A DNA stretch of 64,000 nt from Streptomyces sp. NBC_00341 (GCF_041435055.1 NZ_CP108002.1:6572001-6636000), one strand, 5' to 3'. Counted from the stretch's first letter, positions 42,620 to 52,468 are shown. Notes: generated from the sequence alone by a model not told the origin. Made by a program: numbers and translations.

Positions 42620-42748
42620 CGCCGCGAACGGCACCAGCACCCTCGTACGTCCGCGCCGCCCGGACGACACCGAAGGCTTCGCGCAGGGGCTCACCGGCCT
42701 CGGCCACCGGCATCGAAAATAGGGCGTGAACCGACGGGCGGACGCGGA

Positions 42749-42754
42749 TAGGCT
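42749..42754 (+). promoter_or_regulatory. -10-like box placed for a leaderless transcript
   Basis: TAGGCT ends seven bases before the ATG at 42762 and no ribosome binding site is visible, so the nucleotidyltransferase mRNA is probably leaderless. Confidence 0.45.
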
Positions 42755-42761
42755 CCCGGCC

Positions 42762-43256
42762 ATGATGACCGCCGCCGACGTGCTGTCCGTCCTGTCGGTG
42801 CTGCGTGAGGCCGGTGCTGATGTGGTGATCGCCGGCGGCTGGGGGATCGACGCCCTGATCGGCGCCGAGACCCGCGGCCACCGGGACCTCGACCTGCTGC
42901 ACCGCGAGGAACAGGAACCCGCCCTCCTCGCCGCCCTGACGGCCGTCGGCTACGCGCAGACGCTCGACTGGCGCCCGGCCCGGTTCGTCCTCAGCCACCC
43001 CTCCGGGCCCGAGATCGACCTGCACCCGCTGCGGTTCGCCCCCGACGGCTCGGCGCTCCAGTCGTCGCTCGACCCGCAGGAGCCCTTCCGCTACCCGGCT
43101 GAGTGCTTCGTCACCGGCACCATCGGCGGGACGCGGGTGCGCTGCATTTCTGTCCAGCAGCAGATCGAGTTCCACCAGGGGTACGAACCCGGCCCGGCCG
43201 ACCTCCACGACATGGCCCGGCTGCGCGCCGAGTTCGGCGTGACCACGCATTTCTGA
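42762..43256 (+). CDS. Nucleotidyltransferase-fold protein (AadB/LinB-like)
   Basis: A 164-residue protein of the pol-beta-type nucleotidyltransferase superfamily. The diagnostic GGWGIDALIGAETRGHRDLDLLHREEQ near residue 26 supplies the Gly-rich loop and the first metal-binding Asp pair, and PEIDLHPLRF supplies the third acidic residue. Lincosamide and aminoglycoside 2''-adenylyltransferases share this arrangement, but so do many uncharacterised chromosomal proteins, so resistance is not implied. The adjacent ATG at 42765 is an alternative start. It is a single-gene unit upstream of dxr. Confidence 0.8.
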   Translation: MMTAADVLSVLSVLREAGADVVIAGGWGIDALIGAETRGHRDLDLLHREEQEPALLAALTAVGYAQTLDWRPARFVLSHPSGPEIDLHPLRFAPDGSALQSSLDPQEPFRYPAECFVTGTIGGTRVRCISVQQQIEFHQGYEPGPADLHDMARLRAEFGVTTHF

Positions 43257-43381
43257 GAGCCGCCGGCACCCGGCACGACCGGAGCGCGACGGACGACGGG
43301 AGCCGGTGGATGGAGAGAGTCGGCCACGGCGTGAGGGAAGCCGTGTCCACGCACCCGGCGGATGCGGCAACAATGGGGGGC

Positions 43382-44635
43382 ATGAGCGACAGCCCTGCCC
43401 CCCTAGCAGACCCGCACCTCGTCTTCGACGCCGTGGAAGGCCGCCGGGATCTCGTCATCCTCGGCTCCACCGGGTCCATCGGCACCCAGGCCATCGACCT
43501 GGTGCTGCGCAATCCCGACCGCTTCCGTGTCACCGCGCTGTCAGCGGCGGGCGGCCGGGTCGCCCTCCTCGCCGCACAGGCCCGCCGCCTGCGGGTGCGC
43601 ACGGTCGCGGTCGCCGCCCCCGAAGCGGTCCCCGCCCTGCGCGAGGCGCTGCGGCAGGAGTACGGAACCGCGCAACAGCTCCCGGAGATCCTCGCCGGTC
43701 CGGACGCGGCCACCGAACTGGCCGCCAGTGACTGCCACACCGTGCTCAACGGGATCACCGGCTCGATCGGACTGGCGCCCACGCTGGCCGCGCTCCGGGC
43801 GGGCCGCACCCTGGCCCTCGCCAACAAGGAGTCGCTGATCGTCGGCGGTCCGCTGGTCAAGGCACTGGCCGCGCCGGGCCAGATCATCCCGGTCGACTCC
43901 GAGCACGCCGCCCTCTTCCAGGCGCTGGCCGCCGGGAAGCGCGACGACGTGCGCAAGCTCGTCGTCACCGCGTCCGGCGGCCCGTTCCGCGGCCGCACCA
44001 GGAGCGAGCTGGCCGACGTCACGAGGGAGCAGGCGCTCGCGCACCCGACCTGGGCCATGGGCCCGGTCATCACGATCAACTCCGCGACCCTGGTCAACAA
44101 GGGGCTCGAGGTCATCGAGGCGCACCTCCTCTACGACATCCCCTTCGACCGGATCGAGGTCGTGGTCCACCCCCAGTCCTACGTCCACTCCATGGTGGAG
44201 TTCACCGACGGCTCGACCCTCGCCCAGGCCACCCCGCCCGACATGGGCGGACCGATCGCCATCGGCCTCGGCTGGCCGCACCGCGTGCCCGACGCCGCCC
44301 CCGCCTTCGACTGGTCGAAGGCCTCGTCCTGGGAGTTCTTCCCGCTGGACACCGAGGCGTTCCCGTCCGTCGGCCTCGCCCGGCACGTGGGCACCCTGGG
44401 CGGCACCGCACCGGCCGTGTTCAACGCGGCCAACGAGGAGTGCGTGGACGCGTTCCTGTCCGGACGCCTCCCGTTCAACGGCATCATGGACACCGTCACC
44501 GCGGTGGTGGCCGAACACGGAACGCCCCCGACGGGAACTTCCCTCACCGTCGCGGACGTCCTTGAAGCGGAGGCCTGGGCGCGGACCCGGGCCCGGGAAC
44601 TCTCGGCCGAGGCCGCAGCGGAGGCGCGCGCATGA
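43382..44635 (+). CDS. dxr: 1-deoxy-D-xylulose 5-phosphate reductoisomerase
   Basis: A 417-residue enzyme converting DXP to methylerythritol 4-phosphate with NADPH, the first committed step of the MEP isoprenoid pathway. NADPH-binding [12 protein letters not shown] is at residue 28. The metal-binding and catalytic region is [12 protein letters not shown], and the substrate-binding segment is [10 protein letters not shown] with [27 protein letters not shown]. The ATG at 43382 matches the usual Streptomyces N-terminus [14 protein letters not shown]; an in-frame ATG at 43373 is possible. Its stop overlaps the start of the next gene (ATGA). ispG of the same pathway lies 1.5 kb further on. Confidence 0.95.
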   Translation: MSDSPAPLADPHLVFDAVEGRRDLVILGSTGSIGTQAIDLVLRNPDRFRVTALSAAGGRVALLAAQARRLRVRTVAVAAPEAVPALREALRQEYGTAQQLPEILAGPDAATELAASDCHTVLNGITGSIGLAPTLAALRAGRTLALANKESLIVGGPLVKALAAPGQIIPVDSEHAALFQALAAGKRDDVRKLVVTASGGPFRGRTRSELADVTREQALAHPTWAMGPVITINSATLVNKGLEVIEAHLLYDIPFDRIEVVVHPQSYVHSMVEFTDGSTLAQATPPDMGGPIAIGLGWPHRVPDAAPAFDWSKASSWEFFPLDTEAFPSVGLARHVGTLGGTAPAVFNAANEECVDAFLSGRLPFNGIMDTVTAVVAEHGTPPTGTSLTVADVLEAEAWARTRARELSAEAAAEARA

Positions 44636-45942
44636 GTATGACGTCGGTCCTGTTGACCGTTCTGGGTATCGCCGTCTTCGTCGTCGGGCTGCTCTTCTCC
44701 ATCGCCTGGCACGAGCTGGGACACCTCTCGACCGCGAAGCTCTTCGGCATCCGGGTACCCCAGTACATGGTCGGCTTCGGCCCGACGGTCTGGTCCCGCA
44801 AGAAGGGCGACACGGAGTACGGGTTCAAGGCCATCCCTGCGGGCGGCTACATCCGCATGATCGGGATGTTCCCGCCGGGGCCCGACGGCCGGATCGAGGC
44901 ACGCTCCACGTCACCGTGGCGCGGCATGATCGAGGACGCCAGATCGGCCGCCTTCGAGGAGCTGGAGCCGGGCGACGAGAAGCGCCTCTTCTACACGCGC
45001 AAGCCGTGGAAGCGCGTGATCGTGATGTTCGCCGGACCGTTCATGAACCTGGTCCTGGCCGTCGCGATCTTCCTCGGCGTGGCCATGACCTTCGGTTTCC
45101 AGACCCAGACGACCGAGGTCGCCGGCGTCCAGAAGTGCGTGATCTCCCAGAGCGAGAAGCGCGAGACCTGCAAGTCGACCGACCCGGTCTCGCCCGCCCA
45201 GGCGGCCGGGCTCCGGGAGGGCGACAAGATCGTCGCGTTCAACGGCCGGCCGATCGACACGTGGTCCGTGCTCTCCGACAAGATCCGCGACACGATCGGC
45301 CCCGCCACCATCACGGTCCAGCGGGACGGCCGGGAGCAGACCCTGCACGCCGTGCTCAAGAAGAACGCGGTGGCGAAGAAGGACTCCGACGGCGAGGTGA
45401 TCCCCGGCAAGTTCGTCTCCGCCGGCTACCTCGGATTCGCCGCGCAGACGGAGATCATCCCGCTCTCCTTCGGCGACTCGGTCGTCCGCATGGGCGACAT
45501 GTTCGAGAACGGCGTCGACTCGATCATCGCCCTGCCGTCCAAGATCCCCGCACTCTGGAACGCGGCCTTCGACGGCGGCGAGCGCGCGGACGACTCCCCG
45601 GTGGGCGTCGTCGGCGCGGCCAGGATCGGCGGAGAGGTGATGACGCTGGACGTCCCGGCGCAGAACCAGATCGCGATGATGCTGTTCCTGCTGGCCGGCT
45701 TCAACCTCTCGCTGTTCCTCTTCAACATGCTGCCGCTGCTGCCGCTGGACGGCGGTCACATCGCGGGAGCCCTGTGGGAGGCGCTGCGCCGGAACGCGGC
45801 GCGCGTCTTCAAGCGGCCCGACCCTGGCCCCTTCGACGTCGCCAAGCTGATGCCCGTCGCCTACGTGGTCGCCGGGGTGTTCATCTGCTTCACGCTGCTC
45901 GTGCTGGTGGCCGACGTCGTCAATCCGGTCAAGATCACCTGA
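44632..45942 (+). CDS. rseP: Site-2 intramembrane zinc metalloprotease (RseP family)
   Basis: A 436-residue membrane protease that cuts transmembrane segments of regulators such as anti-sigma factors. The zinc motif HELGH is at residues 27-31 in the first helix and the second motif [13 protein letters not shown] (D373) is near the C-terminus. A PDZ domain lies at about 185-265 ([27 protein letters not shown]). A charged insert follows helix one. The four-base overlap with dxr implies coupling. The dxr-rseP-ispG order is widely conserved in actinobacteria. Substrates cannot be predicted here. Confidence 0.92.
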   Translation: MSMTSVLLTVLGIAVFVVGLLFSIAWHELGHLSTAKLFGIRVPQYMVGFGPTVWSRKKGDTEYGFKAIPAGGYIRMIGMFPPGPDGRIEARSTSPWRGMIEDARSAAFEELEPGDEKRLFYTRKPWKRVIVMFAGPFMNLVLAVAIFLGVAMTFGFQTQTTEVAGVQKCVISQSEKRETCKSTDPVSPAQAAGLREGDKIVAFNGRPIDTWSVLSDKIRDTIGPATITVQRDGREQTLHAVLKKNAVAKKDSDGEVIPGKFVSAGYLGFAAQTEIIPLSFGDSVVRMGDMFENGVDSIIALPSKIPALWNAAFDGGERADDSPVGVVGAARIGGEVMTLDVPAQNQIAMMLFLLAGFNLSLFLFNMLPLLPLDGGHIAGALWEALRRNAARVFKRPDPGPFDVAKLMPVAYVVAGVFICFTLLVLVADVVNPVKIT

Positions 45943-46127
45943 CCGGTGCGACGGGACGCACCCGATGTATCCCGAGTGACGGCGGATGCGCGTGATGCGT
46001 CCGGTGGCCCACATTTTGTGCGGACGCCGGACGCCGTGTGCCTCAGGTTGTCCTCGGTGCCGTAACCTCGAAGGTCGGAGCCCGCCGATCTCGGGACGTT
46101 GATCCAAACCTTGGGGATGCTCAGCGC

Positions 46128-47282
46128 ATGACTGCGATTTCTCTCGGAATGCCTACCGTTCCGACCCAGCTCGCCGTACGGCGGGTCAGCCGCAAGATCC
46201 AGGTCGGGTCGGTGGCGGTCGGCGGGGACGCGCCGGTCTCCGTGCAGTCGATGACGACGACACGCACGTCCGACATCGGCGCGACACTGCAGCAGATCGC
46301 GGAGCTGACGGCCTCCGGCTGTCAGATCGTGCGGGTGGCGTGCCCGACCCAGGACGACGCGGACGCGCTCAAGACGATCGCGTCGAAGTCGCAGATCCCG
46401 GTCATCGCGGACATCCACTTCCAGCCGAAGTACGTGTTCGCGGCGATCGACGCGGGCTGCGCGGCGGTACGGGTGAACCCCGGCAACATCAAGCAGTTCG
46501 ACGACAAGGTGAAGGAGATCGCGCGGGCCGCCAAGGACGCCGGGACCCCGATCCGGATCGGCGTGAACGCCGGCTCGCTGGACGCACGGCTCCTGAAGAA
46601 GTACGGCAAGGCGACCCCCGAGGCACTGGTCGAGTCGGCCCTGTGGGAGGCGTCCCTCTTCGAGGAGCACGGCTTCCGCGACATCAAGATCTCGGTCAAG
46701 CACAACGACCCGGTCGTGATGGTCAACGCCTACCGCCAGCTCGCCGCGCAGAGCGACTACCCGCTCCACCTCGGCGTCACGGAGGCCGGACCGGCGTTCC
46801 AGGGCACCATCAAGTCCGCCGTGGCCTTCGGCGCGCTGCTGAGCGAGGGCATCGGTGACACGATCCGCGTCTCGCTGTCCGCGCCGCCCGCGGAGGAGGT
46901 CAAGGTCGGGCTCCAGATCCTGGAGTCGCTGAACCTGAAGCAGCGCCGGCTGGAGATCGTGTCCTGCCCGTCGTGCGGTCGCGCCCAGGTGGACGTGTAC
47001 AAGCTCGCGGACCAGGTCACCGCTGGTCTGGAGGGCATGGAGGTGCCGCTGCGGGTCGCCGTGATGGGCTGCGTCGTCAACGGCCCCGGCGAGGCCCGCG
47101 AGGCCGACCTCGGCGTCGCCTCCGGCAACGGCAAGGGTCAGATCTTCGTCAAGGGCGAGATCATCAAGACGGTGCCCGAGTCGAAGATCGTCGAGACCCT
47201 CATCGAGGAAGCCCTCAAGATCGCCGAACAGATGGAGAAGGACGGCATCGCCTCCGGCGAGCCCGAGGTCTCCATCAGCTGA
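46128..47282 (+). CDS. ispG: 4-hydroxy-3-methylbut-2-en-1-yl diphosphate synthase
   Basis: A 384-residue [4Fe-4S] enzyme of the MEP pathway that reductively opens MEcPP to HMBPP. The TIM barrel begins at [20 protein letters not shown]. Cluster cysteines C280 and C283 are in [11 protein letters not shown] and C315 in [16 protein letters not shown], where the following Glu provides the fourth ligand. The start ATG has GGGGA about eleven bases upstream. It is separated from rseP by 185 bp, where only a weak GGTGCG/CGCACC dyad is seen. Confidence 0.95.
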   Translation: MTAISLGMPTVPTQLAVRRVSRKIQVGSVAVGGDAPVSVQSMTTTRTSDIGATLQQIAELTASGCQIVRVACPTQDDADALKTIASKSQIPVIADIHFQPKYVFAAIDAGCAAVRVNPGNIKQFDDKVKEIARAAKDAGTPIRIGVNAGSLDARLLKKYGKATPEALVESALWEASLFEEHGFRDIKISVKHNDPVVMVNAYRQLAAQSDYPLHLGVTEAGPAFQGTIKSAVAFGALLSEGIGDTIRVSLSAPPAEEVKVGLQILESLNLKQRRLEIVSCPSCGRAQVDVYKLADQVTAGLEGMEVPLRVAVMGCVVNGPGEAREADLGVASGNGKGQIFVKGEIIKTVPESKIVETLIEEALKIAEQMEKDGIASGEPEVSIS

Positions 47283-47307
47283 CCCCGCCGACCTCATGAA
47301 AACCGTT

Positions 47308-47343
47308 GCAGCGCCCCGCCGGAGAACCTCCGCGGGGCGTTGC
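47308..47343 (+). terminator. Terminator hairpin after ispG
   Basis: GCAGCGCCCCGC...GGAG pairs with CTCCGCGGGGCGTTGC with one bulge and one G-T pair, 26 bp after the ispG stop. Confidence 0.65.
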
Positions 47344-47455
47344 GCGTGAGCAGGCTCACCGCCTTCCGCAGAAGCCGTTCACGGCCACGAGCGGCGCCCC
47401 ACGGGCTCTTTCGGTACAGTGCGGAAATCAGCAGACCGCATGGTGAGGCCCCCTC

Positions 47456-48301
47456 GTGTTGACGCAGACCACCACTCGGGTCCTCGAACCCAGCGACCTC
47501 GGCGCCGCCCTCGCGGTGCTGGAGAGCGAACCCGTAGCCAACGCCTTCGTGACCTCCCGGGTCCAGATCGCGGGCCTCGACCCATGGCGCCTCGGCGGCG
47601 AGATGTGGGGCTGGTACGCGAACGGGCGGCTGCGCTCCCTCTGCTACTCCGGGGCCAACCTCGTGCCCATCTGTGCCGGACCCGAAGCCGTCAGGGCCTT
47701 CGCGGACCGGGCCCGCAGGGCAGGCCGCCGCTGCTCCTCGATCGTCGGCCCCGCCGAGCCCACCGCACAGCTGTGGCGGCTGCTCGAACCGGGCTGGGGC
47801 CCCGCCCGCGAGGTCCGGGCCAACCAGCCGCTCATGGTTGCGGACAGCCCCTCCGCCGAGGTGGCGCCCGACCGGCTGGTCCGCCGCGTCCGCAAGGACG
47901 AGATGGACATCCTGATGCCGGCCTGCATCGCCATGTTCACCGAGGAGGTCGGCATCTCCCCGCTCGCCGGCGACGGCGGACTCCTCTACCAGGCCCGCGT
48001 CGCGGAGCTCATCGCCGCCGGCCGCTCCTTCGCCCGGATCGAGGACGGCAAGGTCGTCTTCAAGGCCGAGATCGGTGCCACCACTCCGCAGGCCTGCCAG
48101 ATCCAGGGGGTCTGGGTGGCCCCCGAATTCCGTGGCCGCGGCTACTCGGAGACCGGTATGGCGGCCGTCCTGCGCCACGCGCTGACCGAGGTCGCGCCGA
48201 TCGTCAGCCTGTACGTCAACGACTACAACACCCCCGCGCGCAAGTCGTACAGCCGGATCGGCTTCCGCGAGGTCGGCGCGTTCATGAGCGTGCTGTTCTG
48301 A
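47456..48301 (+). CDS. GNAT acetyltransferase with N-terminal DUF4081-like domain
   Basis: A 281-residue protein. The first half (VLEPSDLGAALAVLESEPVANAFVTSRVQIAGLDPWRLGGEMWGW) is the actinobacterial DUF4081-type domain, itself a degenerate GNAT fold. The second half is a catalytic GNAT domain with the acetyl-CoA loop GVWVAPEFRGRGYSETGMAAVLRHAL and C-terminal SLYVNDYNTPARKSYSRIGFREVG. The substrate is unknown; protein N-termini or small amines are possible. The GTG start has GAGG about seven bases upstream. It is followed by a second, unrelated GNAT gene 74 bp away. Confidence 0.85.
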   Translation: MLTQTTTRVLEPSDLGAALAVLESEPVANAFVTSRVQIAGLDPWRLGGEMWGWYANGRLRSLCYSGANLVPICAGPEAVRAFADRARRAGRRCSSIVGPAEPTAQLWRLLEPGWGPAREVRANQPLMVADSPSAEVAPDRLVRRVRKDEMDILMPACIAMFTEEVGISPLAGDGGLLYQARVAELIAAGRSFARIEDGKVVFKAEIGATTPQACQIQGVWVAPEFRGRGYSETGMAAVLRHALTEVAPIVSLYVNDYNTPARKSYSRIGFREVGAFMSVLF

Positions 48302-48363
48302 CCCGGCCGCCCGCACGGCACCCGTCCCGCACCGGTCCGTACCCCGCCCGCCGCGACGGACAG

Positions 48364-48369
48364 TAGGGT
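48364..48369 (+). promoter_or_regulatory. -10-like box placed for a leaderless transcript
   Basis: TAGGGT ends six bases before the ATG at 48376 and no ribosome binding site is visible, which suggests a leaderless mRNA for the second GNAT gene. Confidence 0.45.
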
Positions 48370-48375
48370 CTGTCC

Positions 48376-48942
48376 ATGGCAGCAGCTTCCGGGGGCGGCC
48401 CCCACACACCCAGCGTCCGGATCGCACCGATCGATCTCGCCGCACGCGTGGACGAGGCGCTCGCCGTCCAGGCCGTCGCCTTCGGCCTCGGCCCCGACGA
48501 GATCGAAGTACGCCGCCACATCGTCCTCAGACACCTCGACCACCCCCACGCCCGCGCGCTCGGCGCCCTGACCCCCGACGACCGGCTCGCCGGCTTCGTC
48601 TACGGAATGCCGAACGAGCGCGGCCACTGGTGGTCCACCGTCGTCGAGCCCTATCTGCGCGCCACCGGCTCCGCGCACTGGCTCGACGACTCCTTCGTGA
48701 TCACCGAACTCCACGTCCACCCGGAGTTCCAGAACCGGGGGCTCGGCCGCGCCCTGATCACCACCGTCACCGACGCCGTCGACCAGCCCCGCTCCATCCT
48801 CTCCGCGATCGACACGGAGAGCCCGGCCCGCGGTCTGTACCGCTCACTCGGCTACCAGGACCTGGCCCGGCAGGTGCTCTTCCCCAGCGCTCCCAAGCCG
48901 TACGCGGTCATGGGAGCACCGCTTCCACTGCGCCGCCGCTGA
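48376..48942 (+). CDS. GNAT family N-acetyltransferase
   Basis: A 188-residue single-domain acetyltransferase. The acetyl-CoA-binding motif is ITELHVHPEFQNRGLGRALITTVTDAV (Q-N-R-G-L-G corresponds to Q/R-x-x-G-x-G/A), and the C-terminal SILSAIDTESPARGLYRSLGYQDLARQVLF is the usual beta6-beta7 end. The N-terminal helices around ALAVQAVAFGLGPDEIEVRRHIVLRHLDHP shape the substrate site; nothing in it points to a specific substrate. It lies 73 bp before proS. Confidence 0.85.
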   Translation: MAAASGGGPHTPSVRIAPIDLAARVDEALAVQAVAFGLGPDEIEVRRHIVLRHLDHPHARALGALTPDDRLAGFVYGMPNERGHWWSTVVEPYLRATGSAHWLDDSFVITELHVHPEFQNRGLGRALITTVTDAVDQPRSILSAIDTESPARGLYRSLGYQDLARQVLFPSAPKPYAVMGAPLPLRRR

Positions 48943-48975
48943 CGAATCGATTTCCGCCAGCGCGGGCCGCCCGGC

Positions 48976-48981
48976 TAACCT
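48976..48981 (+). promoter_or_regulatory. -10 box of proS promoter
   Basis: TAACCT with a TTTCCG -35-like element at 48951 (19-bp spacing) precedes AGGAG and the proS ATG. Moderate support only. Confidence 0.35.
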
Positions 48982-49014
48982 CGGGGCCATCACCCTTGCG
49001 AGCAGGAGTTCACC

Positions 49015-50715
49015 ATGGCCCAGGTCCAGCGCATGTCCCGATTGATGATCAAGACACTGCGCGACGACCCGGCGGACGCCGAGACGCTCAACCACAAGCT
49101 GCTCGTCCGGGCCGGATACGTACGTCGCACCGCCGCCGGCATCTGGTCCTGGCTGCCGCTCGGCAAGAAGGTCCTCGAAAACGTCAGCCGCGTCGTCCGC
49201 GAGGAGATGGACGCCATCGGCGGCCAGGAGGTGCTGCTCCCCGCACTGCTCCCCAAGGAGGCGTACGAGGCGAGCGGCCGCTACGACGAGTACGGCGACC
49301 TGCTCTTCCGCCTCAAGGACCGCAAGGGCGCCGACTACCTCCTCGGCCCCACCCACGAGGAGATCTTCACCCAGGTCGTCAAGGACATGTGCTCGTCCTA
49401 CAAGGACCTGCCGGTGATCCTCTACCAGATCCAGACCAAGTACCGCGACGAGGCCCGCCCCCGCGCCGGCGTGCTGCGCGGCCGCGAGTTCCAGATGAAG
49501 GACTCGTACTCCTTCGACACCACGGACGAGGGTCTGGCCGAGGCGTACCAGCTGCACCGCGGCGCCTACATCCGGATCTTCGAGCGGCTCGGCCTCGACC
49601 ACCGCATCGTCTCCGCCGTCTCCGGCGCCATGGGCGGCTCCGCCTCCGAGGAGTTCCTCGCGCCCGCCCCGGCCGGCGAGGACACCTTCGTCGACTGCCC
49701 CAGCTGCGACTACGCCGCCAACACCGAGGCCGTGACGTTCAACGCCACCCCGGTCGACGGCTCGGCGACCGGCGCCGTCGAGGAGCTGGACACCCCCGAC
49801 ACCCCGACCATCGAGACCCTCGCCGCCCACCTCGGCGTCCAGGCCTCCGCCACCCTGAAGAACCTCCTGGTCAAGGTCGATGGCGAGATCGTCGCCGTGG
49901 GCGTGCCCGGCGACCGCGAGGTCGACCTCGGCAAGCTCGGTGAGCACCTGGCGCCCGCCGTCGTCGAGCTCGTCACCGCGGAGGACTTCGTCGGCCGCCC
50001 CGACCTGGTGCGCGGCTACGTCGGACCGCAGGGCCTGGAGAAGGTCCGCTACATCGCCGACCCGCGCATCGCCTCCGGCACCGCGTGGATCACCGGCGCC
50101 AACAAGGAGGGCAAGCACGCGCGGAACGTCGTCGCGGGCCGCGACTTCGAGGTCGACGACTACCTCGACGTCGTCGTCGTCGAGGCGGGCGACCCCTGCC
50201 CCAACTGCGGCACCGGCCTCCAGGTGGACCGCGCCATCGAGATCGGCCACATCTTCCAGCTGGGCCGCAAGTACGCCGACATCTTCTCCCTCGACGTCCT
50301 CGGCCAGCAGGGCAAGCCCGTCCGCGTCACGATGGGCTCGTACGGCATCGGCGTCTCCCGCGCGGTGGCCGCCCTCGCCGAGCAGACCGCCGACGACAAG
50401 GGCCTGTGCTGGCCCCGCGAGATCGCCCCGGCCGATGTGCACGTCGTCGCCGCGGGCAAGGCGCTCCAGACCGAGCTGGCTCTCGACGTCTCCGAGAAGC
50501 TGAACGCGGCCGGTCTGCGGGTCCTGGTGGACGACCGCCCGGGCATCTCGCCCGGCGTGAAGTTCACCGACTCCGAGCTGATCGGCGTCCCGAAGATCCT
50601 GGTCGCCGGCCGCCGCTCGGCCGAAGGCGTCCTGGAGCTGAAGGACCGCCGCACGGGCGAGCGCGAGGAGCTCACCGTGGACGAGGCGATCGCCCGCCTC
50701 ACCGAACAGGGCTGA
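49015..50715 (+). CDS. proS: Prolyl-tRNA synthetase (bacterial type, with INS domain)
   Basis: A 566-residue class II aminoacyl-tRNA synthetase charging tRNA-Pro. Motif 1 lies in [26 protein letters not shown], motif 2 in [27 protein letters not shown] and motif 3 in [20 protein letters not shown]. Between motifs 2 and 3 is the INS editing domain (about 225-400), containing the YbaK-like segment [36 protein letters not shown], which deacylates Ala-tRNA-Pro. The C-terminal anticodon-binding domain contains [35 protein letters not shown] precedes the ATG. The distal hairpins and palindromic repeats end the transcript. Confidence 0.95.
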   Translation: MAQVQRMSRLMIKTLRDDPADAETLNHKLLVRAGYVRRTAAGIWSWLPLGKKVLENVSRVVREEMDAIGGQEVLLPALLPKEAYEASGRYDEYGDLLFRLKDRKGADYLLGPTHEEIFTQVVKDMCSSYKDLPVILYQIQTKYRDEARPRAGVLRGREFQMKDSYSFDTTDEGLAEAYQLHRGAYIRIFERLGLDHRIVSAVSGAMGGSASEEFLAPAPAGEDTFVDCPSCDYAANTEAVTFNATPVDGSATGAVEELDTPDTPTIETLAAHLGVQASATLKNLLVKVDGEIVAVGVPGDREVDLGKLGEHLAPAVVELVTAEDFVGRPDLVRGYVGPQGLEKVRYIADPRIASGTAWITGANKEGKHARNVVAGRDFEVDDYLDVVVVEAGDPCPNCGTGLQVDRAIEIGHIFQLGRKYADIFSLDVLGQQGKPVRVTMGSYGIGVSRAVAALAEQTADDKGLCWPREIAPADVHVVAAGKALQTELALDVSEKLNAAGLRVLVDDRPGISPGVKFTDSELIGVPKILVAGRRSAEGVLELKDRRTGEREELTVDEAIARLTEQG

Positions 50716-50728
50716 GGGGACCCCTTGC

Positions 50729-50760
50729 GGGGCCGGGCCCCGTGTGGGTTGCCCGGCCCC
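50729..50760 (+). terminator. Terminator hairpin after proS
   Basis: GGGGCCGGGC (50729-50738) pairs exactly with GCCCGGCCCC (50751-50760) across a 12-base loop, 14 bp after the proS stop. Confidence 0.7.
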
Positions 50761-50766
50761 GGTGCG

Positions 50767-50910
50767 GGGTTCCGTCCTCAATCGCCGGACGGGCTTGGAC
50801 GGGGGCCGTCGGGTCCCCTGCGGGGTGCACCATGCGCGTGAGTGGGGGTGCGGGGCCTCACCGGGCCCCGCACCGGAATCAAGCCCGTCCGGCGATTGAG
50901 GACGGAACCC
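50767..50910. repeat. Pair of perfect 31-bp inverted repeats enclosing a second hairpin
   Basis: The arm at 50767-50797 (core CCGTCCTCAATCGCCGGACG) recurs as its exact reverse complement at 50880-50910, 82 bp apart. Inside, GGTGCGGGGC (50847-50856) pairs with GCCCCGCACC (50865-50874). The sequence around TCAATCGCCGGACGGGCTTG is a familiar interspersed intergenic unit of Streptomyces chromosomes. It lies between convergent genes and may fold into one large cruciform or bidirectional terminator. Confidence 0.85.
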
Positions 50911-50966
50911 TCCGCCCCGGACCGGGGCAGCCGGAACACGAAGACCCGGCCCCGAAGGGCTCGCCG

Positions 50967-51899
50967 CTACAGCCAGCCCGCGAACTCCAGCGTGACCTCG
51001 CCCTCCCCGGTGCGGCCGGCGGCCAGCGCCCGGGTGCCCGACTCCACCGCACGGAACAGCGTCCAGCCGTGCAGCCGCTCGCGGTCCACGTCCAGCGACT
51101 CCGCCAGCCGCTTGATCCTGCGCCGGGCCGTCATCGCGCCGCCGGGCGAGGCGATCAGATCCTCCACCCGGTCCCGCACCAGCCGTGCCAGGTCGTAGGC
51201 CCGCTCACCCACCAGCGGCTCCGGTCCGACCGTCAGCCAAGGCGCGCGCTCGCCCGAGAGCACCTTGCTCTGCCGGAAGTTGCCGTGGAGCAGCAGGGTC
51301 TCCGGGGAGTCGGCGACCAGTTCGCCGCGCGCCGCCAGGGCCGCGGAGACCAGCGGTTCGAGGTCCGGCTCCGCCTCCGCGGCGGCCCGCATCGGAGCGG
51401 TCCGCCGCGCGGTCCGCTCCGCGACCGTCTCGAAGGCGTGCCCGGCGGGCGGTTCGACCCACAGTCGCCGTACCGTGCCCGCCGCCTCCAGCAGGGCCTT
51501 CGCCTCGGGCAGCGAACGCAGCGACACCTCGGGGTGCAGCCTCTCCAGCAGCAGGGCGCCGGCGCCGGGGTCCCCGGGGAGCAGCTCCTCGCCCGGTGCG
51601 ACCAGCTGGACCGCGCCCCAGCCGTTCCAGTGCGCCAGCGCCGCCCTTTCGAGCTCGGGCGCGGCCCCCGACGGAGAGATCTTCAGCGCCGCCGGGGCGC
51701 CGTCACCGCCCCGCACCAGCAGGACCAGGCTGCTGCGCCCGCCCGGGGCGGCGACCCGGTCCACGGACAGCTCCAGCCCTGCCCGGTCCAGCGCCTGGCC
51801 GGTCAGTGCGGGAAGCCCCGCGAGCCATTCCCCGGCGGCCGTATCCCCGTACGACTCGCCGAGCGCTCGCACCAGACGCTGCGGCGGTTCAAAACCCAT
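50967..51899 (-). CDS. Aminoglycoside/hydroxyurea-kinase-fold protein, probable pseudokinase
   Basis: A 310-residue protein of the APH(6)/hydroxyurea phosphotransferase family, recognised by overall layout: N-lobe AALKISPSGAAPELERAALAHWNGWGAVQLV (with a retained Lys), hinge LLERLHPEVSLRSLP, and a catalytic-loop equivalent LLLHGNFRQSKVLSG. In active kinases this loop reads HGDxHxxN; here the catalytic Asp is N207 and the following His and Asn are also replaced. The metal-binding Asp of the next loop (usually IDPxPLVGD) is V224 in LTVGPEPLVGERAYDLARL. Both residues essential for phosphotransfer are therefore missing, while the fold and flanking motifs are kept. AAGGGA lies about ten bases before the ATG. 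Likely a non-catalytic binding or regulatory protein. Confidence 0.8.
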   Translation of the reverse strand: MGFEPPQRLVRALGESYGDTAAGEWLAGLPALTGQALDRAGLELSVDRVAAPGGRSSLVLLVRGGDGAPAALKISPSGAAPELERAALAHWNGWGAVQLVAPGEELLPGDPGAGALLLERLHPEVSLRSLPEAKALLEAAGTVRRLWVEPPAGHAFETVAERTARRTAPMRAAAEAEPDLEPLVSAALAARGELVADSPETLLLHGNFRQSKVLSGERAPWLTVGPEPLVGERAYDLARLVRDRVEDLIASPGGAMTARRRIKRLAESLDVDRERLHGWTLFRAVESGTRALAAGRTGEGEVTLEFAGWL

Positions 51900-51928
51900 A
51901 CGTGCTGTGTTCCCTTTCAGAGCCTGCT

Positions 51929-52468
51929 TCAGCGCGTCGTGCCGGTCCGGCCCTTCGCGTCCGACCCGGTCTTCGCGTCGGCGCCCGTCGCCGCGTCCTT
52001 CTCCCCGGCACCGTCCTTGCGGGAACCGTCGGCGGCCCGCTCGACGAGCCCGGGAAAGGGTACGCCGCTGCCCCGCCAGCGCACCGCGCGCACCGCGGCC
52101 TCCCGCAGCCCGTCCGCGGCCTCCCGCCGCAGCGGCCCCTCGGCAGCCCGGACGAGGTCGGAGTAGACGTCCGCCACCCGGTCCTCCAGCACGGCGGCGA
52201 GCCGCACCGCCGCAGCCGGGTCCGGCACCGCGAACGGCAGAGCGTACGCGGGGTCCGCCGCCACCGGTTCACCGCCCAGCCCGCGCACCGTGCGCACCAG
52301 CGCGTCGCGGCGGGCCCGGTGGGCGTGGTGCGCGGCGGTGGCCTCGGGGCGGCGGACCGCGGCGACCCGGCCGCCCGCCACCCCGTAGCCGTACACCGCG
52401 GCGTGTTCCGCGGCCAGTGCCGCCTGGGCGGCCTTGAGGGTGGCCTCGCGCTCGTCCTCGTCGCTCAC
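51929..52468 (-). CDS. DUF4439 ferritin-like protein
   Basis: A 179-residue protein with a predicted four-helix bundle. The N-terminal helix (EATLKAAQAALAAEHAAVYGYGVAGGRVA) supplies a Glu-x-x-His-like pair, EHAAVYGYG, typical of DUF4439 ferritin-like domains, and HRARRDALVRTVRGLGGEP supplies a second. The C-terminal 35 residues are charged, low in complexity and rich in Lys, Asp and Gly. It starts at a GTG that overlaps the stop of the upstream lipoprotein gene by four bases (GTGA), so the two are coupled. The role is unknown; metal or redox binding is plausible. Confidence 0.8.
   Translation of the reverse strand: MSDEDEREATLKAAQAALAAEHAAVYGYGVAGGRVAAVRRPEATAAHHAHRARRDALVRTVRGLGGEPVAADPAYALPFAVPDPAAAVRLAAVLEDRVADVYSDLVRAAEGPLRREAADGLREAAVRAVRWRGSGVPFPGLVERAADGSRKDGAGEKDAATGADAKTGSDAKGRTGTTR

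Noticed and set aside
42762..43256. Lincosamide or aminoglycoside resistance nucleotidyltransferase
   Set aside because: The GGWGID motif gives the fold only. The gene sits in core chromosome with no resistance context.
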